From the NCBI RefSeq assembly GCF_007991335.1, contig NZ_BJYD01000037.1, positions 1-42,779 on the forward strand: a stretch of 42,779 nt of DNA. Reading direction: 5' to 3'. The notes under the pieces are model-generated. The model ran no database searches. It was not told the origin of the DNA and was given only the letters and a program-made list of their open reading frames with translations. Shown here piece by piece: positions 24,810 to 32,177 of the stretch. This DNA comes from Halobacillus faecis (GTDB lineage: Bacteria; Bacillota; Bacilli; Bacillales; Halobacillaceae). The translations under genes were made by a program, and so were the position numbers. Position 1 is the first letter of the stretch; every line of letters starts with the position of its first letter.

Positions 24810-24859
24810 TTGAAAGTTGTACAAAGGGTGTATATGATGAATATACAAAACTTGTACAA
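24810..24859 (+). promoter_or_regulatory. Promoter and palindromic operator of the DUF4397-sortase operon
   Basis: TTGAAA (24810-24815), 17 bp and TATGAT (24833-24838) make a good sigma-A promoter. TGTATAT-GATGA-ATATACA (24829-24847) covers the -10, and identical palindromes TTGTACAA lie at 24817-24824 and 24852-24859. The symmetry suggests a repressor-binding region; the regulator is unknown. A second stem (24898-24904 with 24915-24921) lies in the untranslated leader. Confidence 0.6.
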
Positions 24860-24949
24860 GAGTTTCATAACGCGTTGCGAAGTACCCTATTGTAGAAATT
24901 GCCGTTCCATGAACCGGCAATGGATATAAAAAATTTAAGGAGTGGGAAC

Positions 24950-25750
24950 ATGAAAAAATTATTTGCTTCATTAGCTGCTGTTGTTTTGATTTTGGGAATC
25001 TTCGCACCTTCTGTGTTGGCTGACAGCCATGACCAGAACGCTATGGTCCGCGTTCTACACGCATCACCTGATGCCCCTGCCGTTGACGTCTATTTGAATG
25101 ATGAAGCTGTTGTTGAAGGTGCAGAATTCAAAGCAGCTACAGATTACTTGGAAGTGCCGGCCGGTGAACATACAGTAGAAATTTACGCAGCTGGAACAAA
25201 AGGTGAACAAGATCCTGTCATTTCTACCACTGTAAATGTAGAAGCAGGTATGGCTTATACAGCTGCAGCGATTGATAACTTAGAAAATATTCAATTGAAG
25301 GCCATCCAAGATTCTATGGAAGCAACCGAAGGTAAGGCTAAAGTCCGTGTCGGTCACTTCATTCCTGGTGCACCAGCCGTTGATGTAGGTCCAATTGGTG
25401 GAGATGCTCTATTCTCAGGTGCAGAATTCCCAATGGTCACCGATTATATGGAAGTGGACCCAGGTTCCTACGACCTTGAAGTACGTACAACAGATGGTAC
25501 ACAATTGATTGATCTTTCAGGTACAAACCTTGAAGCAGGAAAAGTTTACAGTGCGTTCGCTGTTGGAACAGCAGATAATCCAGAAGTATTGCTTCTCCAA
25601 GACTCTGCTGCTATGCCGACAATGATGCCTGCCACTGGTTTTGGTGGAACAGCTGATTCTTCATCAAATGCTTGGATGTATGCTGCTCTTCTAGGTGTAC
25701 TAGCCATGGGTGCTGGCTTTATGCTAACTCGTAAACGCTCAGAAGCGTAA
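24950..25750 (+). CDS. Secreted DUF4397 surface protein with sortase sorting signal
   Basis: A 266-residue exported protein. A signal peptide (1-24, ends VLA) is followed by two related DUF4397 beta-sandwich repeats (about 31-122 and 131-218; each starts V-R-V followed by H-x-x-P-x-A-P-A-V-D-V). The C-terminus has a sorting signal: MPATG at 226-230, a hydrophobic helix (242-260) and the basic tail RKRSEA. It is therefore predicted to be anchored to the wall by a sortase, very likely the one encoded two bases downstream. The motif is MPxTG rather than LPxTG. Role unknown; DUF4397 proteins are often surface or adhesion proteins. The ATG at 24950 follows AAGGAG. Confidence 0.88.
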   Translation: MKKLFASLAAVVLILGIFAPSVLADSHDQNAMVRVLHASPDAPAVDVYLNDEAVVEGAEFKAATDYLEVPAGEHTVEIYAAGTKGEQDPVISTTVNVEAGMAYTAAAIDNLENIQLKAIQDSMEATEGKAKVRVGHFIPGAPAVDVGPIGGDALFSGAEFPMVTDYMEVDPGSYDLEVRTTDGTQLIDLSGTNLEAGKVYSAFAVGTADNPEVLLLQDSAAMPTMMPATGFGGTADSSSNAWMYAALLGVLAMGAGFMLTRKRSEA

Positions 25751-25752
25751 GT

Positions 25753-26433
25753 ATGGTAAGGAAAATTTCCCCTTTAGCCCTGGGTCTCCTCGTATTTTTC
25801 ATCAGTTTCCAAATGCTGAATGAAGAACCTGCAGAGGAACCCAGGGTTCTTTCTACATCTGAAACTACCCGCACCCAAGGTGTAGAAGTTAAAAAGGAAT
25901 CTTTAGTCAGCGATCAATTAGAAAAAGCCCCAATTGAACAAAATTACGCGCCTGCTGTTAAAGCTTCTTCCGAACAGTCTGGCATCACACCTGACAGGAT
26001 TCAAATTCCCTCCATTCATGTGGATGCTTCAATTAAGGCTCTTGGTTATACACCGGAGGGCGGTATGGCCGTTCCAAAAACCTTAGTCGATGTCGGGTGG
26101 TTTGAACCAGGAACGATGCCTGGGAATCAAGGAAATGCGGTCATTGCAGGACACGTGGATGGCAATAGCAGGCCAGCTGTTTTTTATGACCTTAAAGATT
26201 TGAATCCGGGGGATGAAATTCATGTTTATGGTGATCACATGAAGCTGACATTTGAAATAATCAGAATGGAATCCTACCCTTACGAAGATGCCCCCATCAG
26301 GGAAATCTTCGGTCCCACAAATTCACACAATTTAAATCTCATCACTTGTACTGGAGCGTATGATAAAGAGGCCTCCACTTATTCAGAGAGATTAGCTGTA
26401 TTTTCCGTATTAAAGGATCGGCAAAAACTATAA
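25753..26433 (+). CDS. Class F sortase
   Basis: A 226-residue membrane-anchored transpeptidase. An N-terminal hydrophobic anchor (about 4-22) is followed by a linker and the sortase barrel with catalytic H134 (AGHVDG), C199 (NLITCTGAYD) and R213 (SERLAVFS). The VPKTLVDVGWFEPGTMPGNQGNAVIAGH region is typical of class F. It begins two bases after the stop of the DUF4397 gene, without a strong ribosome-binding site of its own, so translation is probably coupled. Its substrate is inferred to be the MPATG protein upstream. Confidence 0.9.
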   Translation: MVRKISPLALGLLVFFISFQMLNEEPAEEPRVLSTSETTRTQGVEVKKESLVSDQLEKAPIEQNYAPAVKASSEQSGITPDRIQIPSIHVDASIKALGYTPEGGMAVPKTLVDVGWFEPGTMPGNQGNAVIAGHVDGNSRPAVFYDLKDLNPGDEIHVYGDHMKLTFEIIRMESYPYEDAPIREIFGPTNSHNLNLITCTGAYDKEASTYSERLAVFSVLKDRQKL

Positions 26434-26530
26434 AAAATTGTAAAAAAATCCACGTCCATTTTACAAAGTTTTTATTCACTTTTTCTTCGGAGTGGATTAT
26501 TATAAGTTTAGATGATATTTTATAAGCTTT

Positions 26531-26604
26531 TGGTGTAGGGAAGGCAAATGGTGCGCCACCAGTCATAGCACTGGTTCTAGTGGGTTCGATTCCCACCCCG
26601 AATT
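26531..26604 (+). ncRNA. tRNA-like element (degenerate pseudo-tRNA)
   Basis: The T-arm is intact: GTGGG (26580-26584), loop TTCGATT with the invariant TTC, and CCCAC (26592-26596). A possible D-arm (GGC 26543-26545 with GCC 26555-26557) has GG in its loop. The anticodon-arm equivalent CCAGT-CATAGC-ACTGG (26559-26574) has a six-base loop, one too few, and lacks U33. The acceptor stem pairs only partly (GGG 26538-26540 with CCC 26597-26599), position 8 is not U and there is no CCA. It cannot be an ordinary tRNA; it is either a decayed tRNA or a tRNA-shaped regulatory domain. Confidence 0.55.
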
Positions 26605-26707
26605 TTTGTGAGCAATTGATAAAAATTCGAGGGTGGTCCGAACTGGCCAGTGAACGCCTATTTCCTATGCGTTTGGACCACCCTCCTCATTCAAGGAGGG
26701 ATTTTTT
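26599..26707 (+). promoter_or_regulatory. Multi-state leader switch upstream of the GNAT gene
   Basis: Successive helices share strands. (a) CGAATTTTT (26599-26607) with AAAAATTCG (26621-26629), continuing into the T-arm strand. (b) GAGGGTGGTCC (26629-26639) with GGACCACCCTC (26675-26685), plus an inner GAACGC/GCGTTT helix and a 12-base internal loop containing CTGGCCAG. (c) CCCTCCT (26681-26687) with AGGAGGG (26694-26700), followed by ATTTTTT. Helix c contains the ribosome-binding site of the GNAT gene, and helix b would free it. No known riboswitch class was recognised. Confidence 0.6.
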
Positions 26708-27256
26708 ATGCTAAAAAAGCGTGACTTACATGACGCCCCGGTTTTATTTGAGTTGATGAGCCACCCTGAAGTGTTTCCTTATGTCCGTCACAAAGCATCT
26801 TCCAGTGACGAGTTTTACTTTTTGACCAAACAAACCATAGAAGCTGAAGATCGGGGGGAATTGGTTTCACGTACCATCCTTGATGAGTGGGGGCAGCCCA
26901 TCGGAACCATCAACCTTTTCGACATACAGGAAAACAAAGGCTTTTTAGCTACATGGATCGGTCAGCCTTATTTCGGAAAAGGATACAATCAGGTGGCCAA
27001 AGAAGCGTTTTTCGAGGAATTGTTTTTCCAATTGAATATTGAAGCTATTTTTATGAAAATCCGACGTACAAACGTCCGTTCAATGAAAGCGGCTCTTAAA
27101 ATTCCTTATGTATCCATCGGCAACGACGCTTATCCAGAAGTATATTCTTGGATTAACCGCACAGATGATGTCTATGACCTGTATGTCATTACTAAAGATC
27201 AATATTTGTTTCATTACTACGGAGAACAAAACGAAGAAGAAATGTTGGAAGCATAA
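26708..27256 (+). CDS. GNAT family N-acetyltransferase
   Basis: A 182-residue acetyltransferase of the RimJ/RimL-like GNAT group. The acetyl-CoA binding loop is visible as IGQPYFGKGYNQVAKEAFFEELF (about 78-100), and IFMKIRRTNVRSMKAALKI is the usual following strand and helix. Substrate (a protein N-terminus, small amine or tRNA-linked amino acid) cannot be told. The ATG at 26708 is seven bases after AAGGAGGG, which is also the 3' arm of a hairpin whose U run abuts the start codon. It is preceded by the tRNA-like element and has its own terminator. Confidence 0.88.
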   Translation: MLKKRDLHDAPVLFELMSHPEVFPYVRHKASSSDEFYFLTKQTIEAEDRGELVSRTILDEWGQPIGTINLFDIQENKGFLATWIGQPYFGKGYNQVAKEAFFEELFFQLNIEAIFMKIRRTNVRSMKAALKIPYVSIGNDAYPEVYSWINRTDDVYDLYVITKDQYLFHYYGEQNEEEMLEA

Positions 27257-27281
27257 GCAGCACTTATGCTTCTTTTTTTTG
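27248..27281 (+). terminator. Terminator of the GNAT gene
   Basis: A perfect 10-bp stem (27248-27257 with 27263-27272) overlapping the stop codon, then eight T. Confidence 0.9.
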
Positions 27282-27293
27282 CCTGTTATTTAA

Positions 27294-27454
27294 TTATTCA
27301 CAGGGTTGTGCACAGTGTGGATAAGTGATTCGAATGACTGACACAAGTCTTGCTCTTACTGAATTCTATGTGGATGGAATTATCACAACCAATTGTTAAT
27401 TAAGTGGATAACCTCCTAAAGATCTCGTCAGAACACCATTCAATATGTGGATAA
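27294..27454. other. DnaA-box cluster
   Basis: Within 161 bp: TTATTCACA (27294-27302, fits TTWTNCACA), TGTGGATAA (27316-27324, perfect in reverse), AGTGGATAA (27403-27411, one mismatch) and TGTGGATAA (27446-27454, perfect in reverse, within the end of the DUF3298 gene). TTGTGCACA (27306-27314) and TGTGGATGG (27369-27377) are weaker. No dnaA or dnaN gene is nearby, so this looks like a DnaA titration or regulatory cluster, not the origin. Confidence 0.65.
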
Positions 27455-28123
27455 AGTATAGGAAGGCAAAGGAGGCACTTTTTTCTCCAATTCTTCCTTA
27501 AGGATCCCCTTTAGAGGGACTGAAATCTCAGGAGTTCCATGAACGCCAGCAGCGACTTCAAATTTATTGAACACGAGCACAAGGCGTTCATCCTTCACGT
27601 AAAAAGCGGTATTATCTCTAACACCAGCAAAAGGCTCCTGCAAATACATTTCCGGGTCAGCCTCTAATGCTTTCTTCACTTCTTTATTTAATCGATCAAT
27701 AAACACGAGGTCTTTCAACTTCTTTACTGATCCCCCTTGGTCATCTTGAAAATTGATGGAGGTGACGGTTGAATTGTAGCGGTTTCCCCGGGATATGTGG
27801 GAGGTCATCACTACAGAGTAAAAGGTCTTTTCTTTAAATACCGATGTTTCTTCGTAATAAAGATAAGGGACACCCATCATTTCTCCGGCCCCTCTCTTTA
27901 CGTCTCTTAGTGTATCTTCAAGTTTCTGAACGATTTGAAAATTTACAGTATCTTGAAGATCTTTACTTTCCAAGTGCTCAAACTTTGGATAATCAACATG
28001 GACTTCCCAATCTTCCGTCACTTTATCCTTATGGACGATTTTATATTCATTTTCAGCGGCAACCGACTGCCCTGCAATGAAAAGTGTTCCAATAATGAAA
28101 AGAACGATTGAAATGCGCTTCAA
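27440..28123 (-). CDS. Secreted DUF3298 domain protein
   Basis: A 227-residue exported protein. A signal peptide covers 1-22 (cleavage near QSVAA). The rest matches the DUF4163/DUF3298 arrangement found in RsiV and PdaC-type extracellular proteins: a strand-rich N-terminal part and a C-terminal module with FYVKDERLVLVFNKFEVAAG followed by HGTPEISVPL. Here no anti-sigma segment or deacetylase domain is attached, so a ligand-binding or lysozyme-related role is only a guess from the family. Its ribosome-binding site is GGAGGGATG upstream of ATG 28123. Confidence 0.82.
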   Translation of the reverse strand: MKRISIVLFIIGTLFIAGQSVAAENEYKIVHKDKVTEDWEVHVDYPKFEHLESKDLQDTVNFQIVQKLEDTLRDVKRGAGEMMGVPYLYYEETSVFKEKTFYSVVMTSHISRGNRYNSTVTSINFQDDQGGSVKKLKDLVFIDRLNKEVKKALEADPEMYLQEPFAGVRDNTAFYVKDERLVLVFNKFEVAAGVHGTPEISVPLKGILKEELEKKVPPLPSYTLSTY

Positions 28124-28239
28124 AGAGCATCCCTCCTGTACCTTATAGTTTGACCTAAATCATAAAAACTAAAGGGAAGTTTTAAATATTATTGGGATTG
28201 CCACATGCTGATGCGTTTAAAGAAAATCAGATGTAGCCA

Positions 28240-28272
28240 CAAAAAAAGAGACGGGTGTAAATACCCGTCTCT
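28240..28272 (-). terminator. Terminator of the sulfonate-type ABC operon
   Basis: A perfect 10-bp stem (28263-28272 with 28247-28256), followed on the minus strand by about six U (complement of A-run 28241-28246). Confidence 0.9.
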
Positions 28273-28283
28273 TTTCCAAATAT

Positions 28284-29288
28284 TTAATCAAGGAAGCTCG
28301 TGTCCACCAAACCAGTCAAGTCCGGCTTCTCTTTCAAAAACTCAAGATCATAGGAAGAATCGGCGAACTTCTGAAGGTTTTCTTCATTTACGTCATACGT
28401 GAAATCGATCCGTTCCCAAGCGCGGTCGATGACTTCCTTTGAAAGTTCTTGATCCGTGATGTCTTTGATTTTATCAATAGCAATCTGTTTTGCTTCCTCA
28501 GGGTTTTCATTAATAAAGTCTGTCGCTTTCTTATGAGCTTCTACAATGCTTTCCACCATATCAGGATTTTCATCCACAAGTTTTTGAGAGGTAACGAACA
28601 CGGCTGCCGGCAAGGTCTCACCAAAAGCAACATCTGGAGTGTCGACAAGTACTTTACCGCTTCCTTGTTCCTCTATAGAAGATGCCCAAGGTTCAGGAAC
28701 TGTCGCAACGTCCACATTTTTTGTTTCAAACAAGCTTGCATAGGTGGCCGGTTTACCTGTGACGTGCTTCATTTCGCCATCAATACGGTCTGACGTTATA
28801 CCGAATTCCTCTTTCATCATCGTTTCAAATTGTACATCGTGTGTGCACCCTACCCTAGGAGAAACAAACGTCTTTCCTGCCAGGTCTTCTGGAGAGTTAA
28901 TACCTGCTCCTTCTCTAGCCATGATGACTGTACCACCCGTTGATCCTGCGGCAACAACATTAATTTCCGCTCCACTTGTAAAGTGGTTCATTGCTGGACC
29001 GGGTCCTACAAGTCCTCCTTGGATGTCACCTGTCTCGATGGCTGTCATAAACGAAGAGCCATCCGGGAAGTATTGGTAGTTCACTTTTGTTCCGTCCGGC
29101 AATGTTTCAGAATACATATCTTTCGTTTCTGCCACCATACCCGCTACGTGATTGATGTTTGGAAAGTAACCAATGGTAATTTCTTCTGTACTGCCACTAT
29201 CATCAGAGTTCGCGCCTGCATCACTACCGCAAGCAGCGAGCACCAAACTCATAACAGTAAGAGCAACAATGGTTAACCACTTTTTCAT
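28284..29288 (-). CDS. ABC transporter substrate-binding lipoprotein (SsuA/NrtA-like)
   Basis: A 334-residue lipoprotein. The signal peptide ends in the lipobox LVLAAC with C20 as the lipidated residue, then an Asp/Ser/Gly-rich spacer and a type-2 periplasmic-binding fold that starts ITIGYFPNINHVAG. This pattern fits the nitrate/sulfonate/taurine (SsuA/NrtA/TauA) group. With the permease and ATPase upstream, and a CymR-like element before the operon, uptake of an organic sulfur compound (alkanesulfonate or taurine) is the best guess. No sulfonate monooxygenase gene is present in the operon, so the substrate is not fixed. Confidence 0.88.
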   Translation of the reverse strand: MKKWLTIVALTVMSLVLAACGSDAGANSDDSGSTEEITIGYFPNINHVAGMVAETKDMYSETLPDGTKVNYQYFPDGSSFMTAIETGDIQGGLVGPGPAMNHFTSGAEINVVAAGSTGGTVIMAREGAGINSPEDLAGKTFVSPRVGCTHDVQFETMMKEEFGITSDRIDGEMKHVTGKPATYASLFETKNVDVATVPEPWASSIEEQGSGKVLVDTPDVAFGETLPAAVFVTSQKLVDENPDMVESIVEAHKKATDFINENPEEAKQIAIDKIKDITDQELSKEVIDRAWERIDFTYDVNEENLQKFADSSYDLEFLKEKPDLTGLVDTSFLD

Positions 29289-29306
29289 ATTCTCCTCATC
29301 TCCTAT

Positions 29307-30065
29307 CTATGATTTCAATAATCCCCAGCGTTTCCTTACATTTCTTTCTAATTTAGAAAAGACAACTTGATCGACTACAGCACCAATAACACCAATGATA
29401 ATAATGATCGCAATTACTTGATCCATACGTGCATAATCCTGAGCGTACCTTAAAGAGTAACCCAGTCCAGGACCATTGCTTAACAACTCCCCAGCCATAA
29501 GGGCTCTCCAGCTGAAAGCCCAGGCGAGCCTGAGACCTGTCATAAAATACGGGATACTCGATGGAACTTCCACTCTAAAAAAAAGAGGAATGCCATTGGT
29601 CCCCATCGTCCGCGCAGCACGGACCAAATGTGGTGGAACACTATAAATAGCTGTCCGTACATTTAAAGCCATGACGAACGTACCTCCAAGTACCACTACA
29701 AATACGACAGCAAATTCAGAAAAACCGAAAAGCATAATAGCAAGCGGCACCCACACAATGCTCGGAATACTCTGTAAGGCAATCAGGTACATCCCTGCTG
29801 TTTCATCTGCCTGTTTCGACTTCCCAAGCAGAACCCCAATGACGGTCCCGAACAATATGGCAAGGGACAATCCCATAAATAAATGACGAAAACTCGCTCC
29901 CAATGCTTTAATGAAATCACCATCAGCAAACCCTTCATACAAAGCGACGCCCACTTTGATTGGTGATGGGAACACGATATCCTCAAAGACACCAAGGGAA
30001 TAAACCAATTGCCATAAACCTAAAACGACAACTAAAAAACCAATCCTCTTAATAGCTAGCTTCAT
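29307..30065 (-). CDS. ABC transporter permease (SsuC-like)
   Basis: A 252-residue integral membrane protein with about six hydrophobic helices and the binding-protein-dependent permease EAA-like loop (VRAARTMGTNGIPLFFRVEVPSS..., around 150-172, in part). It belongs to the nitrate/sulfonate/bicarbonate permease group. Its first 17 bases overlap the end of the ATPase gene, and its stop is 18 bases before the substrate-binding gene, so the three are one operon. Confidence 0.92.
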   Translation of the reverse strand: MKLAIKRIGFLVVVLGLWQLVYSLGVFEDIVFPSPIKVGVALYEGFADGDFIKALGASFRHLFMGLSLAILFGTVIGVLLGKSKQADETAGMYLIALQSIPSIVWVPLAIMLFGFSEFAVVFVVVLGGTFVMALNVRTAIYSVPPHLVRAARTMGTNGIPLFFRVEVPSSIPYFMTGLRLAWAFSWRALMAGELLSNGPGLGYSLRYAQDYARMDQVIAIIIIIGVIGAVVDQVVFSKLERNVRKRWGLLKS

Positions 30066-30837
30066 GATGAAGTTCTTCCTTCAATACTTTATTGATTTCA
30101 CCTTCCAAGAGATCCATGACCTTCCGCTCAAGATCGATGACCCTTTCATCGTCCCTCTTCCTAGGCCGAGGAAGGTCGACGGCAAAGTCAGCGATGATAC
30201 GCCCTGGTCGTGTTCCCATAACGACGACCCGATCAGATAATTTAATTGCTTCCTGAATGCTGTGAGTAACAAACAAAATCGTCTTTTGTGTCTCCTGCCA
30301 AATCTTCATCAGTTCTTCATGAAGAATATGTCTCGTCTGTTCATCGAGAGCACCAAACGGTTCATCCATAAGTAACACTTTAGGATCCATGGCAAGCGCT
30401 CTTGCAATCGCTACCCGCTGCTGCATGCCTCCAGAAAGCTCGTGGGTATAATTCTCTTTAAATCTGCTGAGGTGAACCATTTGTAAGAAACGATCCACTC
30501 TCTCCTCCGCCTCTTTCTTTGACCTGTGCCCCTTTAACGGAAAAAGAACATTTTCCTTTACATTCAGCCATGGAAAAAGCGACGGTTGTTGAAAGACCAT
30601 CCCCCGGTCGGGTCCAGCTTTCTTGATTTCTTCTCCCTCCAACCGGATTGCGCCGGATGTGACATCTTCCAGGCCTGCCACCATGGAAAGGAGCGTTGAT
30701 TTCCCACATCCGGACGGCCCTAGGAGTGAGACAAATTGATTTTCTTCAATATTCAAATCGATTCCAGAGAAGACTTCAAAACCGTCTCCCCCTTTACCAT
30801 TGAAGGTCTTCCCCACTTGATCTATGGATAAAAACAA
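30049..30837 (-). CDS. ABC transporter ATP-binding protein (SsuB-like)
   Basis: A 262-residue ATPase subunit. Walker A is GPSGCGKST (about 40-48), the Q-loop is VFQQPSLFPW, the signature ELSGGMQQR, Walker B VLLMDEPFGALD and the switch His in FVTHSIQEA, all in the form of the nitrate/sulfonate/taurine group. The start is TTG at 30837, preceded by AAGGGTG. First gene of the operon: a TTGACA/TATAAT promoter and a CymR-like element lie upstream. Confidence 0.92.
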   Translation of the reverse strand: MFLSIDQVGKTFNGKGGDGFEVFSGIDLNIEENQFVSLLGPSGCGKSTLLSMVAGLEDVTSGAIRLEGEEIKKAGPDRGMVFQQPSLFPWLNVKENVLFPLKGHRSKKEAEERVDRFLQMVHLSRFKENYTHELSGGMQQRVAIARALAMDPKVLLMDEPFGALDEQTRHILHEELMKIWQETQKTILFVTHSIQEAIKLSDRVVVMGTRPGRIIADFAVDLPRPRKRDDERVIDLERKVMDLLEGEINKVLKEELHHEASY

Positions 30838-30855
30838 TACGTCACACCCTTATGA

Positions 30856-30929
30856 TTATAATTCCTATAGAAATAGTATGCTTTAATTATATGTTTAAGA
30901 TTATACAGATGTTCGGAATTGTGTGTCAA
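30856..30929 (-). promoter_or_regulatory. Promoter and CymR-like element of the ABC operon
   Basis: On the minus strand TTGACA (30924-30929), 18 bp and TATAAT (30900-30905) are both perfect. Downstream, GGAATTATAA (30856-30865) recurs exactly in front of the yrrT operon. It resembles the conserved end of the cysteine-metabolism repressor (CymR) box, which would fit a sulfur-source transporter. Confidence 0.7.
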
Positions 30930-30999
30930 CGATTAAATAGGAATCTTTTCTAATCGCTCCGTCCTGTGTGTTAGGATGAAAAGGAAAGGTGGGATATTC

Positions 31000-31359
31000 A
31001 TGGATCAACTAATGTTTATTCAGACCGGAATGGGGACAGATGTCCACGGTCAAAATGTTACAAAAGCGGCAGTACGTGCAATCAAAAATGCCATCCATAC
31101 AAACTCCATGCCAGGGATCCGCTCTGTATTACCAGAACAATCACTGGATAATATGAAGATTAATGTCAAGCTTGCCCTTCCATGCGACTTCGACCAACTC
31201 GATCATGAAGAAGTGAAAAAAGCCATCCCCTACGGTGAGGTGAACATTGAAGTGATCGAAGGCGGGATGTTGACAACAAGCGGTATTGTCCTAGAAGAAA
31301 AAGAGGATAAGAATGATTTAATGTACATTGTGAACGCAGCTATTGAAGTTGGATATTGA
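31000..31359 (+). CDS. Lin0512 family protein
   Basis: A 119-residue soluble protein of the Lin0512/TIGR02058 family, short proteins with the conserved start (FIQTGMGTDVHGQNVTKAA...) and the later GGMLTTSGIVLEE stretch. Function unknown. The ATG at 31000 follows AAAGGTGGG; eight upstream codons in frame are not supported. Single-gene unit with its own terminator. Confidence 0.85.
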   Translation: MDQLMFIQTGMGTDVHGQNVTKAAVRAIKNAIHTNSMPGIRSVLPEQSLDNMKINVKLALPCDFDQLDHEEVKKAIPYGEVNIEVIEGGMLTTSGIVLEEKEDKNDLMYIVNAAIEVGY

Positions 31360-31360
31360 T

Positions 31361-31400
31361 AAAAAAAACCTGAGAGTTTTCATTCACTCTCAGGTCTTTT
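31361..31400. terminator. Bidirectional terminator between the Lin0512 gene and yteA
   Basis: CCTGAGAGT (31369-31377) pairs with ACTCTCAGG (31386-31394), with A8 before and TCTTTT after. Confidence 0.85.
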
Positions 31401-31403
31401 ACA

Positions 31404-32078
31404 TCAGTACGAATCTTCCGCCTCGTCCTGACTATCCATATATTTATCGTAATGTTCATTGCGTTGAAAACTGACTCCATCAGGACCTGTATATCCATTC
31501 ATATCTGTAGAAACAAACGGTTCGAACTCCTCTACATAGCCTACGCCATCCTGATTGTCCATCAAGGATGAATCATCATATGTCATACTACTCTGATTGA
31601 AGGAGGCCACCTGTTCATACGCATTTTGTTCATTGTATTCAGGATCATCATGGTTCCGTCCGTAATTCGCTTCTAATTCTGAAAGGACATCTTCTTCTAC
31701 AGGGCGATCCATAGAAACATCTTGGTTGGAGGAAGCCGACGCAATCGTTCGTGCAGTTGGAATAGCTTCCAAGCGTTCTTTAGGAATCTGCTCCCCTGTC
31801 TCCTCACAAATCCCATATGTTCCTTTGGCCATTTGTATAAGAGAATATTGAATGTCAGACAATTCTTCTTTTAAATGTCCAAGCAAAGCAATATCTTTTT
31901 CTCTTTCGTACAATTCGGTGCCTGAATCCGCCGGATGGTTGTCATATTGTGACAATTCCCCTGAAGCCATATCACTTGCAAAACCACGTTCCAACCCAAA
32001 ATGGTCATGGTCCATTAAGCGCTGCTCGATCTCCCTTTTTCGCTCTTCCAGTTGTTTTTTATAATGTGTATAATCCAT
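31404..32078 (-). CDS. yteA: YteA family sporulation protein (TraR/DksA-like)
   Basis: A 224-residue acidic, soluble protein. The N-terminal coiled-coil (about 1-80) and the following GTYGICEETGEQIPKERLEAIPTA segment identify the DksA/TraR-like YteA family, which is associated with sporulation in bacilli. Only one of the four zinc-ligand cysteines remains (in GICEETG), so the zinc finger is degenerate. The C-terminal 100 residues are Asp/Asn-rich and probably disordered. The ATG at 32078 is chosen (AGGAG 11 bases upstream); an in-frame GTG at 32090 would overlap the site. Confidence 0.85.
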   Translation of the reverse strand: MDYTHYKKQLEERKREIEQRLMDHDHFGLERGFASDMASGELSQYDNHPADSGTELYEREKDIALLGHLKEELSDIQYSLIQMAKGTYGICEETGEQIPKERLEAIPTARTIASASSNQDVSMDRPVEEDVLSELEANYGRNHDDPEYNEQNAYEQVASFNQSSMTYDDSSLMDNQDGVGYVEEFEPFVSTDMNGYTGPDGVSFQRNEHYDKYMDSQDEAEDSY

Positions 32079-32177
32079 ATTCTTTTCCACTCCTGATTGA
32101 ATTTCCTTTTTAGTGTGGCTCAGGCGTGAATGACCTATGCAAAAGGCACAAATATTAAGCTAAATGGCAGGTTTCTT

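Noticed and set aside
26342-26596. Minus-strand frame beginning MGIEPTRTSAMTGG
   Set aside because: This kind of peptide arises from translating tRNA sequence backwards; the frame covers the tRNA-like element and the end of the sortase gene.
27294-27454. Replication origin
   Set aside because: The boxes are suggestive, but there is no dnaA, dnaN or AT-rich unwinding element next to them and the gene context is not that of oriC.
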